From NCBI GenBank assembly GCA_001414345.1, contig LLCB01000001.1, positions 744,001 through 808,000 of the forward strand: a DNA stretch of 64,000 nucleotides. Direction: 5' to 3'. How positions within the stretch are numbered: position 1 is the stretch's first letter; each line of letters starts with the position of its first letter. The DNA comes from Hymenoscyphus infarciens. Its lineage: Eukaryota; Ascomycota; Leotiomycetes; Helotiales; Helotiaceae. The notes beneath the pieces were generated by a model. The model was not told the origin of the DNA and did not search any database. It saw only the letters and a program-made list of their open reading frames with translations. Positions 1 to 12,429 of the stretch are shown here, piece by piece. The translations under genes were made by a program, and so were the position numbers.

Positions 1-2160
1 TGGTGTTCTAGCATTCAGTGCCGTAAGACTTTTCTTCAATACCGGTCTCTTTTCACTCGCCGTCGATGTGTCCACCGTCGACATCGCTCTCTCTCTATTG
101 AAAGGATCGATATCGGGATTTTTATCGGTTGTGAATGCGCGGTCGCCCTCGGAAGAGGAGCGGGCGTATGTAGGTGTATTAGTTGGTCCAATAGAAGGTT
201 TCCTCCTCAGCAGAAAATTGCTAATACTCCTCTTTCTCTTCAGGCCCTCGACAGGTGAAGAGTCGCCGGGTTGTGATTGAAATGCTCTCGTGAGGAAGTC
301 AAATTGTGTCTGGAAGTGGCCCTTTTTCGCACCTGTCGTGTCATCTGGTGGATTTCGAGAATCTTTCGAATCAAGTTTAGTGATTGGGGTAGTGGGACTA
401 CTTTCAATCGTTGAGCGTTTTCGGCGCATGTCGGGGTCGCCAAGAGGACTTGGGTTTGAGGGGGCGTAATCTTTGGGCGGAGGGATGGTTATGGAGAGGG
501 GTGATTGTTTGGTGAGAATTCCTTTGCGATATGCTGAGAGACTGTTTGTTGTTGCCTTGATGCCACCAGAATTCGCAAAGCGCTCTCGAAATGATAAAGA
601 CGAGAAGCTTTTGGTTGGCTCTGATTGTATGGAGGATGTCGCGGGGACTGGTGATTCAGAAATGTCCTTGTCAAATACAATGCCGGGACCTGCTTTTTTG
701 GTGTCATTGTCGAGAGCAAAACCAGGGCTTTTCGGAGGCGCAAAAGTTCCCGCCCAACCATCTACACTTGTATTCGCGCTGCTCGCTGTTTGTGGTCGAT
801 CACTGTAAGAAGCACTGATAGTGCGAGAGTGTCGTGATGAAGCCGCATCGTGAAAGTACTCAATTCCTTCCACAGCTTTCGCCTCGCTAATCATAGTATC
901 GGCTAGTGAAATATACTCCTCGAGGTGCCTTCTCGTTTCCGACCAGCTGTGTTTTGCCTTTGGCTCCAACAACTGCTCGATAAATTCTTTCACAATAACA
1001 GTACCGCTAGCTTCCACTGCCAGAATGTGGCGATAGAAAGTTGCTCGGTATTTGTTGAAGGCCTTGATATCAACTTTATCATTGGGCATTTCTTTCATGG
1101 CTGGTGGGAACAGAGTGTTAAGCATGGCAAGTACGTTGGGTTTGTAGAAAGGTGTCGATTGTAACTCGTGCGCCATGGTCTAAAACATAGTAAGCATTTC
1201 CCCCAAAACACGAATCAAGACGACAAACCCATATCCGAAGATCAACAAAACACGCAGCAAAGGATGACTCGATTGTAAGCTCCTGTTTCTGAACAGCCGA
1301 AACCCATCTGTACGCCTCCGGTTCTTCAAAGAGGATGGTCTGCCAATTGTTCTTACTTATTCCAAGTCGAAGTGCAGCTTCTCGTAACGCAGTTCGTCGC
1401 GTACATTCAAGATCTCGAAGATAATCCAGGCATGTCAGGGCTTGGCTGAAATCGGCTTTGGTGTAGTCCTCCAAGAAAACTTTATTCAGGCAAACATTTC
1501 GAATGAAGTGTGTTGGGAAGCCCGAAGTTCGGCGACCAAAATTCGATGAAGCATCATCCGCGAGGCCAATATCAAAAAAAAGTTCATGATTGGAGTCGAT
1601 GAATCGATCGAATTCAAATTTCTGAGGGTGTTTAGAATGCCGTGACAGTTCATCGATTTCCGTAACCTCTGATATATTTCCCAGATTCCCACTGATCTCC
1701 TTTGCTTCCTTTACTGCTGGTTCGCTCGTCTGTTCCGATGGGGGTAATGATGTGAGAAACTGTATTATGAGTTTTCCTTTTGGCTCATATTGCCACCATT
1801 CATGCGCCTGCTTGAGGGTAGGGAGTTGGTGTCCTATAATATCTTCGTGTTAGTGTGATTTCCATGATTATATATTTGCTTTTTCGTACCCGCATTGAAC
1901 GTGAACATTATCCGTAAGGGGAGTTCATTTGAAGGTTCTGTTTCCAAGATGTGGTGTAGAATCCAAGGGAATGATGATGCTTGCTTTTCCATCAAGGTCT
2001 CTGGCGTCGTTGTTTGTGAGGCAATTTGATGTGATGTGGGGTTGTCTTTCCAGGAAGAAAGTGAGGCATTGCTAGACATCTTGAAAGAACCCGAACACGA
2101 ACTGAAACCAAATTGAACCGTTAACTCCAAATTTCCTTCGAAACTTTTCCCCAAAGACAC
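1..2160 (-). CDS. Conserved-looking protein of unknown function, 3' end outside window
   Basis: Three exons on the minus strand join in one frame: 1890-2160, 1229-1833, and 1-1179, which is still open at base 1. The introns are 1834-1889 (56 bp) and 1180-1228 (49 bp), both GT..AG. At least 685 residues are encoded. The first ATG is at 2160; a second in-frame ATG at 2079 (MSSNASLSSWKD) is an equally good start. The first part (about residues 85-290) is mixed helical sequence with several tryptophans; the part after intron 2 (MAHELQSTPFYKPNVLAML) is a helical domain of about 120 residues. It is followed by a long Ser/Pro/Lys-rich tail that looks disordered and phosphorylatable. I do not recognise the family, and RGS-like or cortical scaffold proteins are only guesses. 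Reading frame and splice signals make the gene itself likely. Confidence 0.72.
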
Positions 2161-5100
2161 TACTGCAAAACAGTAACACGCCGACTGGTCCCCTCGTCTG
2201 ATTATAAGGGATCTGTGCGATTTGGATAACGGACTCCGTACGCTAAAGATCTCGATGGGCGGAGGAGTTTTAATAAGGTTCTAAGAATGTTTCATCAGCT
2301 TCTGGCCGACGGGAGTTCTCTTGGTGGGAAAAGTCTCTTGCAAAATGCTGTGCCGGTGTGATGACCAGCCAACTTCGGAAGGATTCATGTGATAGTTGGA
2401 AGATAAAACATACCAAAGGATAACACCGAGGAGCCAGTAGGAAGTTTTACAAACAATTCCGCATACACGCTCGGCTCTGCTGTGCCACGGAGTAGAAACA
2501 ATGTCAACATCTGTAGGAGATGCAAACAGGCGGGGAAGTGTTATTGTCAATCTTATAAAGGAGAGAAAGGACGAGCAAAAAGAGATCAAGTGTGACCAAC
2601 GGGGAAAGACATGAAGATAACAGATGATCGAACGAACTATTAAGGAGTGACGGGTATTATTCTCTTGCTTCACCCTACGTACTCCCGACAAAATTTCCGG
2701 CAGGCAATGGGAACTTGGGAAGACGAGTGTCTCCATTTCTTGATAAATTTGCAGGCTGATCCGGGTTGGTGGGACAAGCATGCCGTCTTTCTGGAGTAGT
2801 GCATTAATATCATGCATTATGACCGTTGAGGAACCCTGGCTTCTCCTCTTTTTCTGGACCACATGGGAAGGATGGATGAGGAATAATCAGCCTTTCTGTG
2901 TCTGTCCCAAATAAGTAACTGTGGTGCTGTGGTGACTGTCATGGTGGGTTACCCCCTGGGGACGATCATGCAAATACTCCACCTGCCTGGCAGCTGCCGG
3001 CTAACGAGACTCAAGGAAGGTTCGCGGTCTGGGCCGAGCTGTAGGGCAGCACTTGAGACTTGAGACTTGAGACTTGACAGGGTACCAAAGAATATTCCAA
3101 AGATACGAAGTGGTTGTTTGCCATGCCTTAGGGAACAAAGATTGGAGGAACCGGTTCCCTTGCTGGAATTTGTTGGCAAATCAGTCTTCCGGAATCTGGA
3201 TACCTCTCTGCTTTTGTACAGCATAAACCCCTCAAATGGGCGATGATGCAGCAACGCAACGAGAATATGTTTCTTTTTAGAGTTTCTCTTCTCAGGTCTG
3301 AGCGTTTGGTTCCTGCGGCGCAAGATCTCGTTCTATGATTCGCCGATCTTAGAACCCGGTTGGGAAGCCGAGGACTGAATCAATTCGAGTCGTCAAGTTG
3401 TTTCGTCTTGTCTTTGAAAGGCTGAGACTGGGTGAAAGAATCAAAGGCTTTTGCTTGAGTACGAAGTAAACGGGATCTTGGTCGATCTCACACCACACGA
3501 CATGCTACACAAGAGCCTTTCGAAATGGGTCGAGATGGTGTCTCTGAAGTTTGAAGGTTGGTGAGCATTTTGGTCTGTTGGAGCTTTGCCGTGGTGCCAA
3601 CGACATTTTCCCGGGCCGTGGTTGGAGTTCTCGGACGGCCTGGTGGTGATACCCGACGGGACGGGCTAGGGAAGGAATCAAATATATTAAGTTGTTTGCT
3701 GTTTTTCTGAAGAGATGTATCATGTACGTCTGTACTCAACAATTGGTTGTTACCAGTTGGTCGTTTCTCCCCACCTGCTCTGGCAATTTTCTGGAAAAAG
3801 ATATCTGCGACAAATGCAACGCTGCTTCAGAGGGGAGTCAGGGACACCGGGGATTCCGAGAAGACATTCACACTCCAATTTAACGTAGATAATCTCTGCC
3901 ATTGGGTATTGTGGTGACTCTGGAGGCTTTCGATGACGGACTTCATTGAAAGTCCGATTCGGCTCTCAGCTTGCCGTCATCGTACCTGCGCCTTTCCGAC
4001 GGCAGCGAAGATGCTGGAGGACGATTCGAGACGCTAGATATCATATCAGATATGAGAGCGGAAGTTGCGACGCTACTGTCGGCTATTTCCACAATGTTCT
4101 AGTCGCGATGCGGGTGTGAGGCAGAAGGGAAGGTTGTGATGTTTTTTAGATGTCTCAGCGAAATTGGAGGGGATTTGGGAAGGCTGGGAAAGTACTCTGT
4201 GGCAGAATAAGGGGGGGGGTTGCCGTATTTTCTTGGTGATGCACGGGCCTCGTACTACGGGAACCCAAAGCGCGCATCAAAGCCAGGACTCATGGTTGAC
4301 AAAAAGTAAATCTCCTCATTGTTCTAGCTTTATAAAATACCTGGAATTATTAACTTGATCATTCGAAACGATTCAAATGGTACTTTAAAGCCAAGCTTTG
4401 TCTCATGTATCCGCAAATTGAGCTTGGTTGTGACACAAATAGAGTTTAAACTCTCATCGGCTTCTCACAAACATGATAGCCATAAGATAACCACTACCCG
4501 GCTTGAGATGACCAATATCAAGCTCTAAGTACTCCGTATAACGGGTATAAGATTGCCGTAAGCGGGAACTAGGAACTGTATTTTGAATTTTTGGAGTGGA
4601 AACAGGTGGTCAATCCTCTTGAGCGGCGTCACCATGGAGAATGCCAAGGGCTGTCCATATCCGCTGTTCTTCTGTTCTTCAGTACCCAAAGATCAAAGAA
4701 GTGGAATCGCGCCAACCCATCACCAAAGCAGCCTCCTACACACCGGCACCGCACCTAAACCTAAGCGACTGAGCGACACCACACCTTTGAGAATGCGGCG
4801 CGCAGCCGTTCCCAAGCGCATCTATCGACCACCTGTATCGCGAGCTCCACGCGTCCTCGCGGCTGCTGCGTTGTACAGAGCAGCCACGAGGAGTCCTGGT
4901 AGTGATGGCGTTGCCACGGGGGGAGGGAGAGGTTCTTCAGGTCGTAAGTCACTCTTTCTATACTGTTTTATCGAGCCTCTCATATCTCTTCAGGTCAAGC
5001 CTTCCAGGGCTCCCGACCTCCCGACCTCCCGACCTCCCCGCCCCCAAACTGCCCCCAAGCTGGGGCCAGACCACACCATCGTATCGTCCCATATACCGAC

Positions 5101-5618
5101 ACAGGCAATGTCATCGTGTCGATTTGCAGGCTTCCACAGGCATATGCCATGCCGGTATTATGTATCAGATCCGAATGCAGGCTCTCTATCTTATGCACCC
5201 CGGGTTCTGCAGCAGTTCTGCAGCAGTTCTGCAGCAGAGAGGACACGCTATTAATTGCTCTTTCTGCCGGTTCCCTACTTCCCTACTTTACTACTGCCGG
5301 GCAAGGACCTACCCGTAGCCTCGTAGGCAAAAGAATTACGATTCTGTAATGCCTTATCGGTCCATTGTGTCTCCCCTCAAGTGAGAAGAGCTTCCAGAAG
5401 GAAATGGTCTTGCAGAGACTCGTCACGTGTGTTTTCAATTCAGCCTACTCGCCTACTCGCCTACAACCCTGAAAACTCATATCAAGCACACTCATATAAA
5501 TACTGACACAGTTACAGATGAAAGTACATTTCCACCCAGAAACCCCCAAGAAAGAGCATCTGGTAACAGGAAATCAAGAAACCCATCTCAAGATGAGCCA
5601 CAAACTCTCTCGTCCAAG
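2161..5618. other. Intergenic, no supported gene
   Basis: Several open frames lie here, including 193 codons on the minus strand at 2281-2862, 124 codons at 2949-3323 and 223 codons on the plus strand at 4583-5254. None shows a recognisable motif, splice partner or convincing composition. Short direct repeats are visible: three copies of a 7-8 bp GAGACTT unit near 3055-3078, about four GACCTCCC units near 5010-5040, three TTCTGCAGCAG units near 5208-5240, and three CCTACTCG-type units near 5445-5465. The last few hundred bases should hold the promoter and 5' leader of the ATPase gene at 5619. Confidence 0.5.
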
Positions 5619-7269
5619 ATGCTCGAGGCAGCGGCTACGGCCTTTGCATCAATACTCGTCTTAGGTACGGGTTTTGCCATGGGTGGTTATCTGTATCACA
5701 AATTTTACAAATGGATGGTCCTTCAAAAGATAGAGGGAGCCTTCAAACCCGGTGATCCCGTCTTGGAATTAGCAGCCATAGGAAAAGAAATGCCCAATAG
5801 CATTGCTTCAAGTAGAGGCCAAAACGAGAACGATGATCATTGGATTCATCGTGACGAGCAATCGAAAATTGACGGTATCGTTGATGGGTCGTTACGAGGT
5901 CATTACCACTTACTCATTGGTGAAAAGGGGACTGGCAAGTCAAGTATGCTTCTCGATGCCATGAAGAAGGTTGATGGAGAAGGAATTAGTATGTTCGAAG
6001 CACATGCTGATCTTGAGATTTTCCGAATCCGACTTGGAAAAGCTCTCGATTTCGAGTTTCATGAGGATTATATTGGTTCTTACTTTTCGGAACGAGGACC
6101 AAGGGAGACGACTGCTTTACTCGATATAGAACGAGCGTTCAACAAACTCGAGAAAATCGCATTGAAGAGAAGAACCAGGGTTGGTCGTCCTCTGGTGGTC
6201 ATCATCAATTCAATCCATCTCCTCCGCGACGACGAAGATGGTCGCGACCTGCTCGAACTCCTCCAACAAAGAGCCGAACAATGGGCAGCCAGCAATCTCG
6301 TAACCATGGTTTTCAACAGTGATGATTACTGGGTCTACGAACGCCTCAAGGTCCTGGCAACTCGCATGGAAGTCACCTCAGTCACTGATCTTCCCAAAAC
6401 CCAAGCTCTTTCCGCACTCTCCAAGTACCGACAGAAATATTTCAAAGAAGCCCCATCATCAGAGATCCTCACCGAGGTTTACAATCGCGTTGGAGGACGT
6501 CTTACATTTCTCAACCGAGTAGCCAAGTCCGATGATATGCTCGCAACATGCGATGAAATAATCGACAGTGAAAAACGCTGGTTCCTGAATCAATGTTGGA
6601 TCCTGGGAATGGAAATGGATGACGACGTGATGGATCAACAAAAATACGCTGTAAGTTCCCTTTACCCCTTTGATTTTCCTCTCCTCCTCTATTCCATCCC
6701 AACCTTTACCCCATCACACCATCCACCCTCCACGTCGCCATAACTAACACCCCCCAAAGTCCGCAGCAATGGTCCTAGCCCAAGCCCTCGTCCGCTCAGA
6801 AAACAAAACCCAAGCCACCAGCCCGCATCAAATCCCACAAATCCCCCTCCACACAGCCCGTCAAATCATGACCCGCGCCGACTTTATAAAACAATACGAC
6901 CACGTTAACCTCTTCACCATCACCTCTACTGCTTTCGTCCGCGCGGATAGTGTGCCGATGCAACGAGCGTTTAGGGCTATCTGTGGGGAAGAGGGCTTTG
7001 AAAAGTATCTTGAGGATACGCTGCAGAGGATTGCGGATATTGAGAGTTTGGGTAGGACGAGGGAGATTGTTGCTAAGGATTTGGTGCTGGGGGGGCGGTA
7101 TGTTTTTGAGAGTCGGAAGGGGTGGAGTGGGGGGAAGAGTACGGTTGTGAGTTTGTTGGAGAAGGAGGGGGATGAGAAGAACGAGGATGGCGAGGATAAA
7201 GATGCGAGGGGTGATGAGGACGGTGGGAGCAAGAAGGTTGGGGAGGATGATGGCAAGGGAGATAAGTAA
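5619..7269 (+). CDS. Membrane-anchored P-loop (AAA-like) ATPase
   Basis: Two exons, 5619-6650 and 6760-7269, are separated by a 109 bp intron (GTAAGT..CAAAG, with a TAACTAAC branch site just upstream of the acceptor), phase 0, giving 513 residues. The start is the ATG that begins MLEAAATAFASIL; it opens a hydrophobic segment at about residues 9-26, a likely single membrane anchor or organelle-targeting sequence. A Walker A motif GEKGTGKSS lies at residues 101-109. A Walker B-like strand PLVVIINSIHLL lies at 191-202, but it has Asn-Ser where most AAA+ proteins have Asp-Asp/Glu, so hydrolysis may be altered. A winged-helix-like segment follows, and the C-terminus is a highly acidic/Lys-rich tail. 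The fold fits STAND/archaeal-type ATPases; substrate and compartment are unknown. Gene confidence is high and function is only at superfamily level. Confidence 0.88.
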
Positions 7270-7631
7270 TGGGCTGTATGCTCAAGGGAGGGGTACGATG
7301 GGCGAGGTTGAGAATGAATGATAGATGCTGGCATGGTTGGGGTGGCTTAGGTGGGATGGGTAGGATGGGTAGGATGGGAATAAACTGGGGGGACGGGGGG
7401 GACGGGGGGGGGCTTGTATGAAATTATGTATCTGTGCTTGTAGGATTATGTTACGATTAGATGTAAGTAAAACCAAAAAATTCCTTTTATCTCCCACTCC
7501 TTCTCAGATCCTGCGTCGCTGCTTGACATGGTATTCCATCCCTTCGTTATTTTTCCAACTCACCTCCTCTGTTCCTCCCCCTTTAGTCGTTGGCAGATTT
7601 TTTGTTTTAGAATCCTTGATACAAAACTAGG
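7270..7631. other. 3' flank of ATPase gene with G-runs
   Basis: The stretch holds the presumed 3' UTR. Bases 7386-7412 are three runs of six to nine G separated by AC, a candidate G-quadruplex on the plus strand. A GGATGGGTA-type unit is repeated just before it (about 7355-7380). No gene was seen. Confidence 0.6.
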
Positions 7632-7633
7632 TA

Positions 7634-8181
7634 TAGTGAGTTACGAGTTAAGCTTCCCTTTTAACGATATTATATAAACAGTGCGTTTTTAGAAGAAAAA
7701 AATCCCTCTTATTTATTTCAGAAAGCAGAAAACCAAAGTACTCTTTAAGAGATACCTCAAGACCTAGCTAGAAAGAACTACCATCTCTTCTTATACCTCC
7801 TCTCTATTTAAGAGACTACTACATCTAAGTAAGTATACCACGAATAAACTGAAGAATACTTACTTCCTAGAAAACCCCCTCTTTTTATAAGAAAACTTTT
7901 TATATCTCTACATTTCTACTAAGACTCTATAAAAATTTAGAGATATATCTAAGTCTTTCTTTTCTTTCTAAAAAGTTTATATGGAAATACTTTATATGGT
8001 AAGGAAGAGGGGATAGAGCTCTTGTTCGCTATTCTTATAATATATGTTATGAAGAAGATGATAATATGTGTTATTATTAAGTAAAGAGGGATAGAGTGTC
8101 TAGTCTAGGTCAAGAAAGTATTCTAAAAACGCACGGTTTATGAAATATCGTTTGAAGGGAAGCTTAACTTGTAACTCACTG
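7634..8181. mobile_element. TA-flanked inverted-repeat element (MITE), copy 1
   Basis: A 548 bp AT-rich element without coding capacity, bounded by long terminal inverted repeats. The left end reads TAGTGAGTTACGAGTTAAGC and the right end, in reverse complement, CAGTGAGTTACAAGTTAAGC. Similarity continues inward for about 60 bp to a GTGCGTTTTTAGA block. TA sits directly outside both ends (7632-7633 and 8182-8183), as expected for a Tc1/mariner-type insertion. A second copy lies at 22809-23302 in the same orientation. Superfamily assignment rests only on the TA duplication. Confidence 0.85.
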
Positions 8182-10413
8182 TACTCCCTTCTCCTTACTT
8201 AACTCTATCCCTCTCTCTCACTTTATCTAAAGTACTAAAACCACATAACCTCCTACTCGATTTCTATACTTGGGCTTCTTGTACTAGCCTTCCCGTTTCC
8301 GTCGTAATAATTTTTATATATATTTTTTCTTTTTTTATTTATTTATTTCATTTATTTTCTTTATTTTCTTTTTCGCTTCATGGCTTGGGCTAGGGAACGA
8401 AATGAAAATTCCCTATCTGTGTGGAGATGGGTTGTTGGGAAGGTGTGGTGTGTGGGGGGGAAGGGGAGGGGGGATAGAGTAGAGTAGAAATGTAGTTTTG
8501 TGAATTGTGAATTGTGAATTGTGAATTGCTTGCATGTTGAGTTTGTGATTTATATGTAAGAGGAGGATATTGTGTTACTGGATCTCAAGGAAGGGGTTTG
8601 AGATGGAGTATTTGGGTTTTTTTTTTTTTTTTTTTAGTAAGGAAGAGGACCCTGTGTGGGTTGAGGGGGGGAGTATGTATTGGAAGGATTAGATTGGTGA
8701 GGTTGTCTTTTGGAATTTTGAGTAGGCGCTAGTTTGATTTTTGAGTTCTTATACACGTAAGAGGTTGGTCAAGTAGTTGGTGGCTTGGGAGGGAAGGAGA
8801 TGTCGCGAATTAATTTTTTTTCTTTTCTTTGGTTGATGTATTGTAGGCTTTAGTCACTTTGATGTCATCTCGCATTTTGAGAGTTGAGAACCTGGTAGGG
8901 TGTTTAGAGGTTGAAGTCTTGGTTGTAATGAAGTGGAAGTTGTGGATTGAAGGGGGGTTTGGGGAAATCTCCTGGCCGGAGTTTTTCTTTATGCTTGGAG
9001 ATGGTGGGGTGGTCGTTGAGTGGTTGTTCTCACTTCTCTTTTTTAAAAAGAGACGCGGTATGAAGAGTCTTTTGAGTACGCCTTGGATTTGGGTCTGGAA
9101 TTTGGTTTTTGATACTGGCGCAGGGTTGGATTGTTGCTTCTACGCGGAGATTGTAACTGTGTGCTTTTCTTCCTAGTGCGACCCCTTGATTGTTTTGTGC
9201 TTTGGTGCTTCAAGAGTGGATTTTATCGGATTTTGAGGCATTTCCTCAGAGGTGTGAGGTTGTTAGCCTAAAGTATAGATATGGGTTGGGTTGTATTTCT
9301 TGTTGCTGGGTTTTGTGAAAATTGAGGGGCGGAGTTTTAGGGATGGCTTGGGCAAGGTGCCCAGATGTGGATGGGTACTTTCAGTTACAACGTTGAAGTT
9401 TGGTTGGTTGTTTGGGTTTTGGGGTGTCTTTTGTTTTTGAATCGTCTTCTTTATACACCGAAAGAAAGTAAATGGGGAGGCAACTTTGAGCTTTTGGTAC
9501 GCTACCTTGTCGGGAAGTTTCTATTATTTCTGGTGAAGTCAAGATGTTTCTAATGCTCCTTTGTTCGCCCATTCTCTTGGTGTTGTTATCTCAAGAATGA
9601 GTTTTTGATGAATAAGTGACCGACTGTTAGGAGGCACCCCGCTTTTTTGATGAGCTCTCATGACATTTGTCCACTTGAGATACGTTTCTTGTCACTGTCA
9701 TGTCTCCTCAAATTTCTTTCACGATATTAAATCCTTGGAGTTGCAATTGTTCTTCAAGGACACCCCGTACTCTCTCCTGCTCAGCCACACCCACCAGCCA
9801 CCCCCTTTCTTCGCGAACACGTGCTTTCCGTAAGGCAAAAATGAGTAATTCACATGTCACGCAGAGGAACATGATGTTTTTTATACCTTTTTTTTTGTAT
9901 TTTCTGGTTTTACAGTAACGACTATCTTACAAACTTCTGCCCCAATTTTGTCAAGGAAATAAAGAATTAAAGAAATAAAGACCCCAAATTAAAAGCAAGC
10001 GCGAGGCCCAAATCGGGGACCTAAGGAAAAAAAACAACGACGAGGAAAAGAAAGAAAAGGGTATTTTTGTGCCACCGCCCATGCAAAAAGCGAAATCCCA
10101 ACTCCAACGCTCAAATAAACTCCCCGCTCCAGCGCTTAAAAACCCCGCCCCAGCAACACCAGCAAAAGCCCAAGCAACATTGATAAATGTTTCCCATGAT
10201 GACCGAAAGGACGACGAGAGGCAAAGCAGGCAAAAAGACAAGCCAAACTAAGCATGGTCTTCCAATAATGTATCCCCAAGAGATTGAGGGACTCATCAAC
10301 GACCATCATAAGGCAAAAAGTGTAGAAAAAGAAAAAAGAAAATAAATCGACGCCAGCTTTCGTTCATCACCCTTTCGTGACCCATCATCATCAATCATAA
10401 AACAACCAACACC
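8182..10413. other. Intergenic, no supported gene
   Basis: T-rich sequence upstream of nothing recognisable. Four exact tandem copies of GTGAATT occupy 8500-8527, and a run of about 20 T lies near 8617-8636. The longest open frame (105 codons, 8859-9176 plus) has skewed Trp/Leu composition typical of chance frames in G/T-rich DNA. The right end should hold the 3' UTR of the minus-strand gene that stops at 10414. Confidence 0.5.
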
Positions 10414-12392
10414 TCATCGAGCTGGCTTCCTTGGCTGCAAATTTGGAAAGGTTGGACCATCATCATTGTCTCCACCCTTCTTGCCGCCCTTCGGATTGGG
10501 TTTCTTGCGCTTAGGCTCAGGCTCCGGGCTGCTCTCGTGGTCGGATTCCGTCTCATCGGACACCGTGGATGTACTGCGGGCGCGCTTTCGGTCGATTGGT
10601 TTCTTCATCGGTCGTCCTGGAGGCTTCTTCCTCGGCCGAAAACCACCTTGGGCGGATGCAGGAGTTGGGGTCGCGGCGTTGGCCATTGCGTTTGCTGTTG
10701 CTGTTGGCGTTGGATTGGGATCTGGCAATTCCACCTCGTCATCCGAGAACTTAGCGGACGCATTATCATCGAAACCTTCAGAATTATCCGTTCCAACACC
10801 TTCGGCGGCATCAGCCTTCTTTTTCGCCATTATATCCAGATATTCATCCCATTTGGCGGCGGCATGCTCAATCGACGCACGTGTGCGCCATGGTGTGGGA
10901 CGATTGGCAGTAAGGTGTGTCCGAACTCTCTTTCCAGTATGTAAAAGGCGCGAGCCCGCTTGTTGAACATGCCCAAAATACCTGGTATTGTAGTCATTGG
11001 ACAATTTCGCCCATTTCAATGCTGATCGATTCGCCAATTGTTCGCGGATCAACTTCATGACGTTTTCTCGTTCGGAAACGAGCCAGTACTCGCGCTTCTT
11101 CTTTATGGGATTGAAGTTGCGAGAGATAATCTGGCTGCGCCACGCATTGAGTTTCTTTACCGACTCGCGAGAATTGAAGTCGACCTTGTGGCAGTACTTG
11201 TTGCTCACCATTTCGCCGCGGGTGCCGTCTTTTCTCAGAGTGTAGAAGTTGATTTTCAATTTGGAGTTGTCCTGCTCACCCACAGTCGCGTTTTCCTTAT
11301 CAATGCCCTCATCGATGGGTTTCTCATTACGTGGTTTGCGAGGCTTGTGCTTAGCATGGCTGCCAGGCTTCTTCTGGAGTATGAAATTAGCATATGAATG
11401 TTGTTTTGTGAGAAAAATAGGGATACTTACCCGTGGTTTTGATGAATCTCGCTTACTTGAAGGCGTATCATCATAATCGTCTTCCTCCTCGTCATCGTCA
11501 TCCTGGCTTTCATATCCTCGCATATGACCAGTGGTACCGAGGGGAGGTCCAGGGCGGGGCATCAGAGGTCTCTGCCCACCAAAACCGGGCTGTCCAGGCA
11601 TTTGATAGCCTGTTACACCAGCGGGAGGAGCACTATACATGCCCATATGTTGTCTATTTGCTTGGTTCGGAGCAGTGTGAGGAGCAGCCCCAGGGGCGTA
11701 CGAGTTTTGACCAAGTGGACTTGGTGTGATTGGAACTGCTGACGAAGAAGGACGGATGGGGCGATTGGCACGGCTAGTTCCACGCAGCGGAATTGCAGGT
11801 GGTCCTGCTGGTCGTCTGGGGGAAGAACGAGAACCTCGGGGTGGACTGGCCCCCTCCTCGGGGGCAACTGTCATACTTGAAAGGACCTGTCGACTCATTG
11901 TAGACTCATGATTGGCATTCCCTCTCAATGGTCTACTGGCAGGAGGCGGATATAACTGTCAAAAGATGTTAGCAGTTTTCTGTAATGAAAACGGAGAATA
12001 GAGGAACAAACAGCTGCACCGTTTCCAGGAATGGAACCGGTAGGACGGTTGGCCGCCTCGTTTCTTGCTGCTGGGCCTGCGTTATGACTTCCCGCGGTTG
12101 CAGCAACAGCCAGCGCCTGGGCCGCGCTCACGAGAACGGCAGTATTATCCTCCTCTGTCGCAATAAAGCTGTCCACGGCTTGTCTAAACATGATAGATCT
12201 CTCACTCATGCCTGCTAAAACCCCCACGGAGGCAAACTGGACGTCGCTGCATCGCCGAATTGCAGGGCGGCTACGGATTCTTCCACTCGGGGGCGTCGAT
12301 AGCATAAAATCCAACGCCAGAATCAACTTGCGGATTTCCGCTGGATCTTCGAGATCCCAGCCCGCAAAGGGGCCCGAACCCCTAACAACCAT
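10414..12392 (-). CDS. Large basic/acidic nuclear-looking protein, function unknown
   Basis: Three exons, 12012-12392, 11431-11955 and 10414-11373, are joined across introns of 56 bp (11956-12011) and 57 bp (11374-11430, with a GCTAAT-type branch site). The 57 bp intron happens to keep the frame open, so it could be missed. The product is 621 residues. The start is the ATG of MVVRGSGPFAGWDLEDP; an in-frame stop lies just upstream. Residues about 1-100 form a compact domain; a Pro/Gly/Met-rich linker and an acidic DDDDEEEDDYDD stretch follow. The central part (from about KLKINFYTLRKDGTRGEM) is a charged helical domain rich in Trp/Tyr. The C-terminus holds PKKPIDRKRARS-type basic clusters resembling nuclear localisation and AT-hook-like signals. 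I read it as a chromatin or transcription-associated protein, without family assignment. Confidence 0.85.
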
Positions 12393-12429
12393 CGTGTACA
12401 ATCAGGGCCTATTACCATAGTTGTTAGTT

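Noticed and set aside
2281..2862. 193-codon minus-strand open frame upstream of the gene at 1-2160
   Set aside because: No recognisable motif and no clean splice join to the downstream gene. It may be leader sequence but I cannot support a protein.
4583..5254. 223-codon plus-strand open frame
   Set aside because: Low-complexity Arg/Pro/Ser-rich translation built partly on tandem DNA repeats, overlapping frames on both strands and no splice or domain support.
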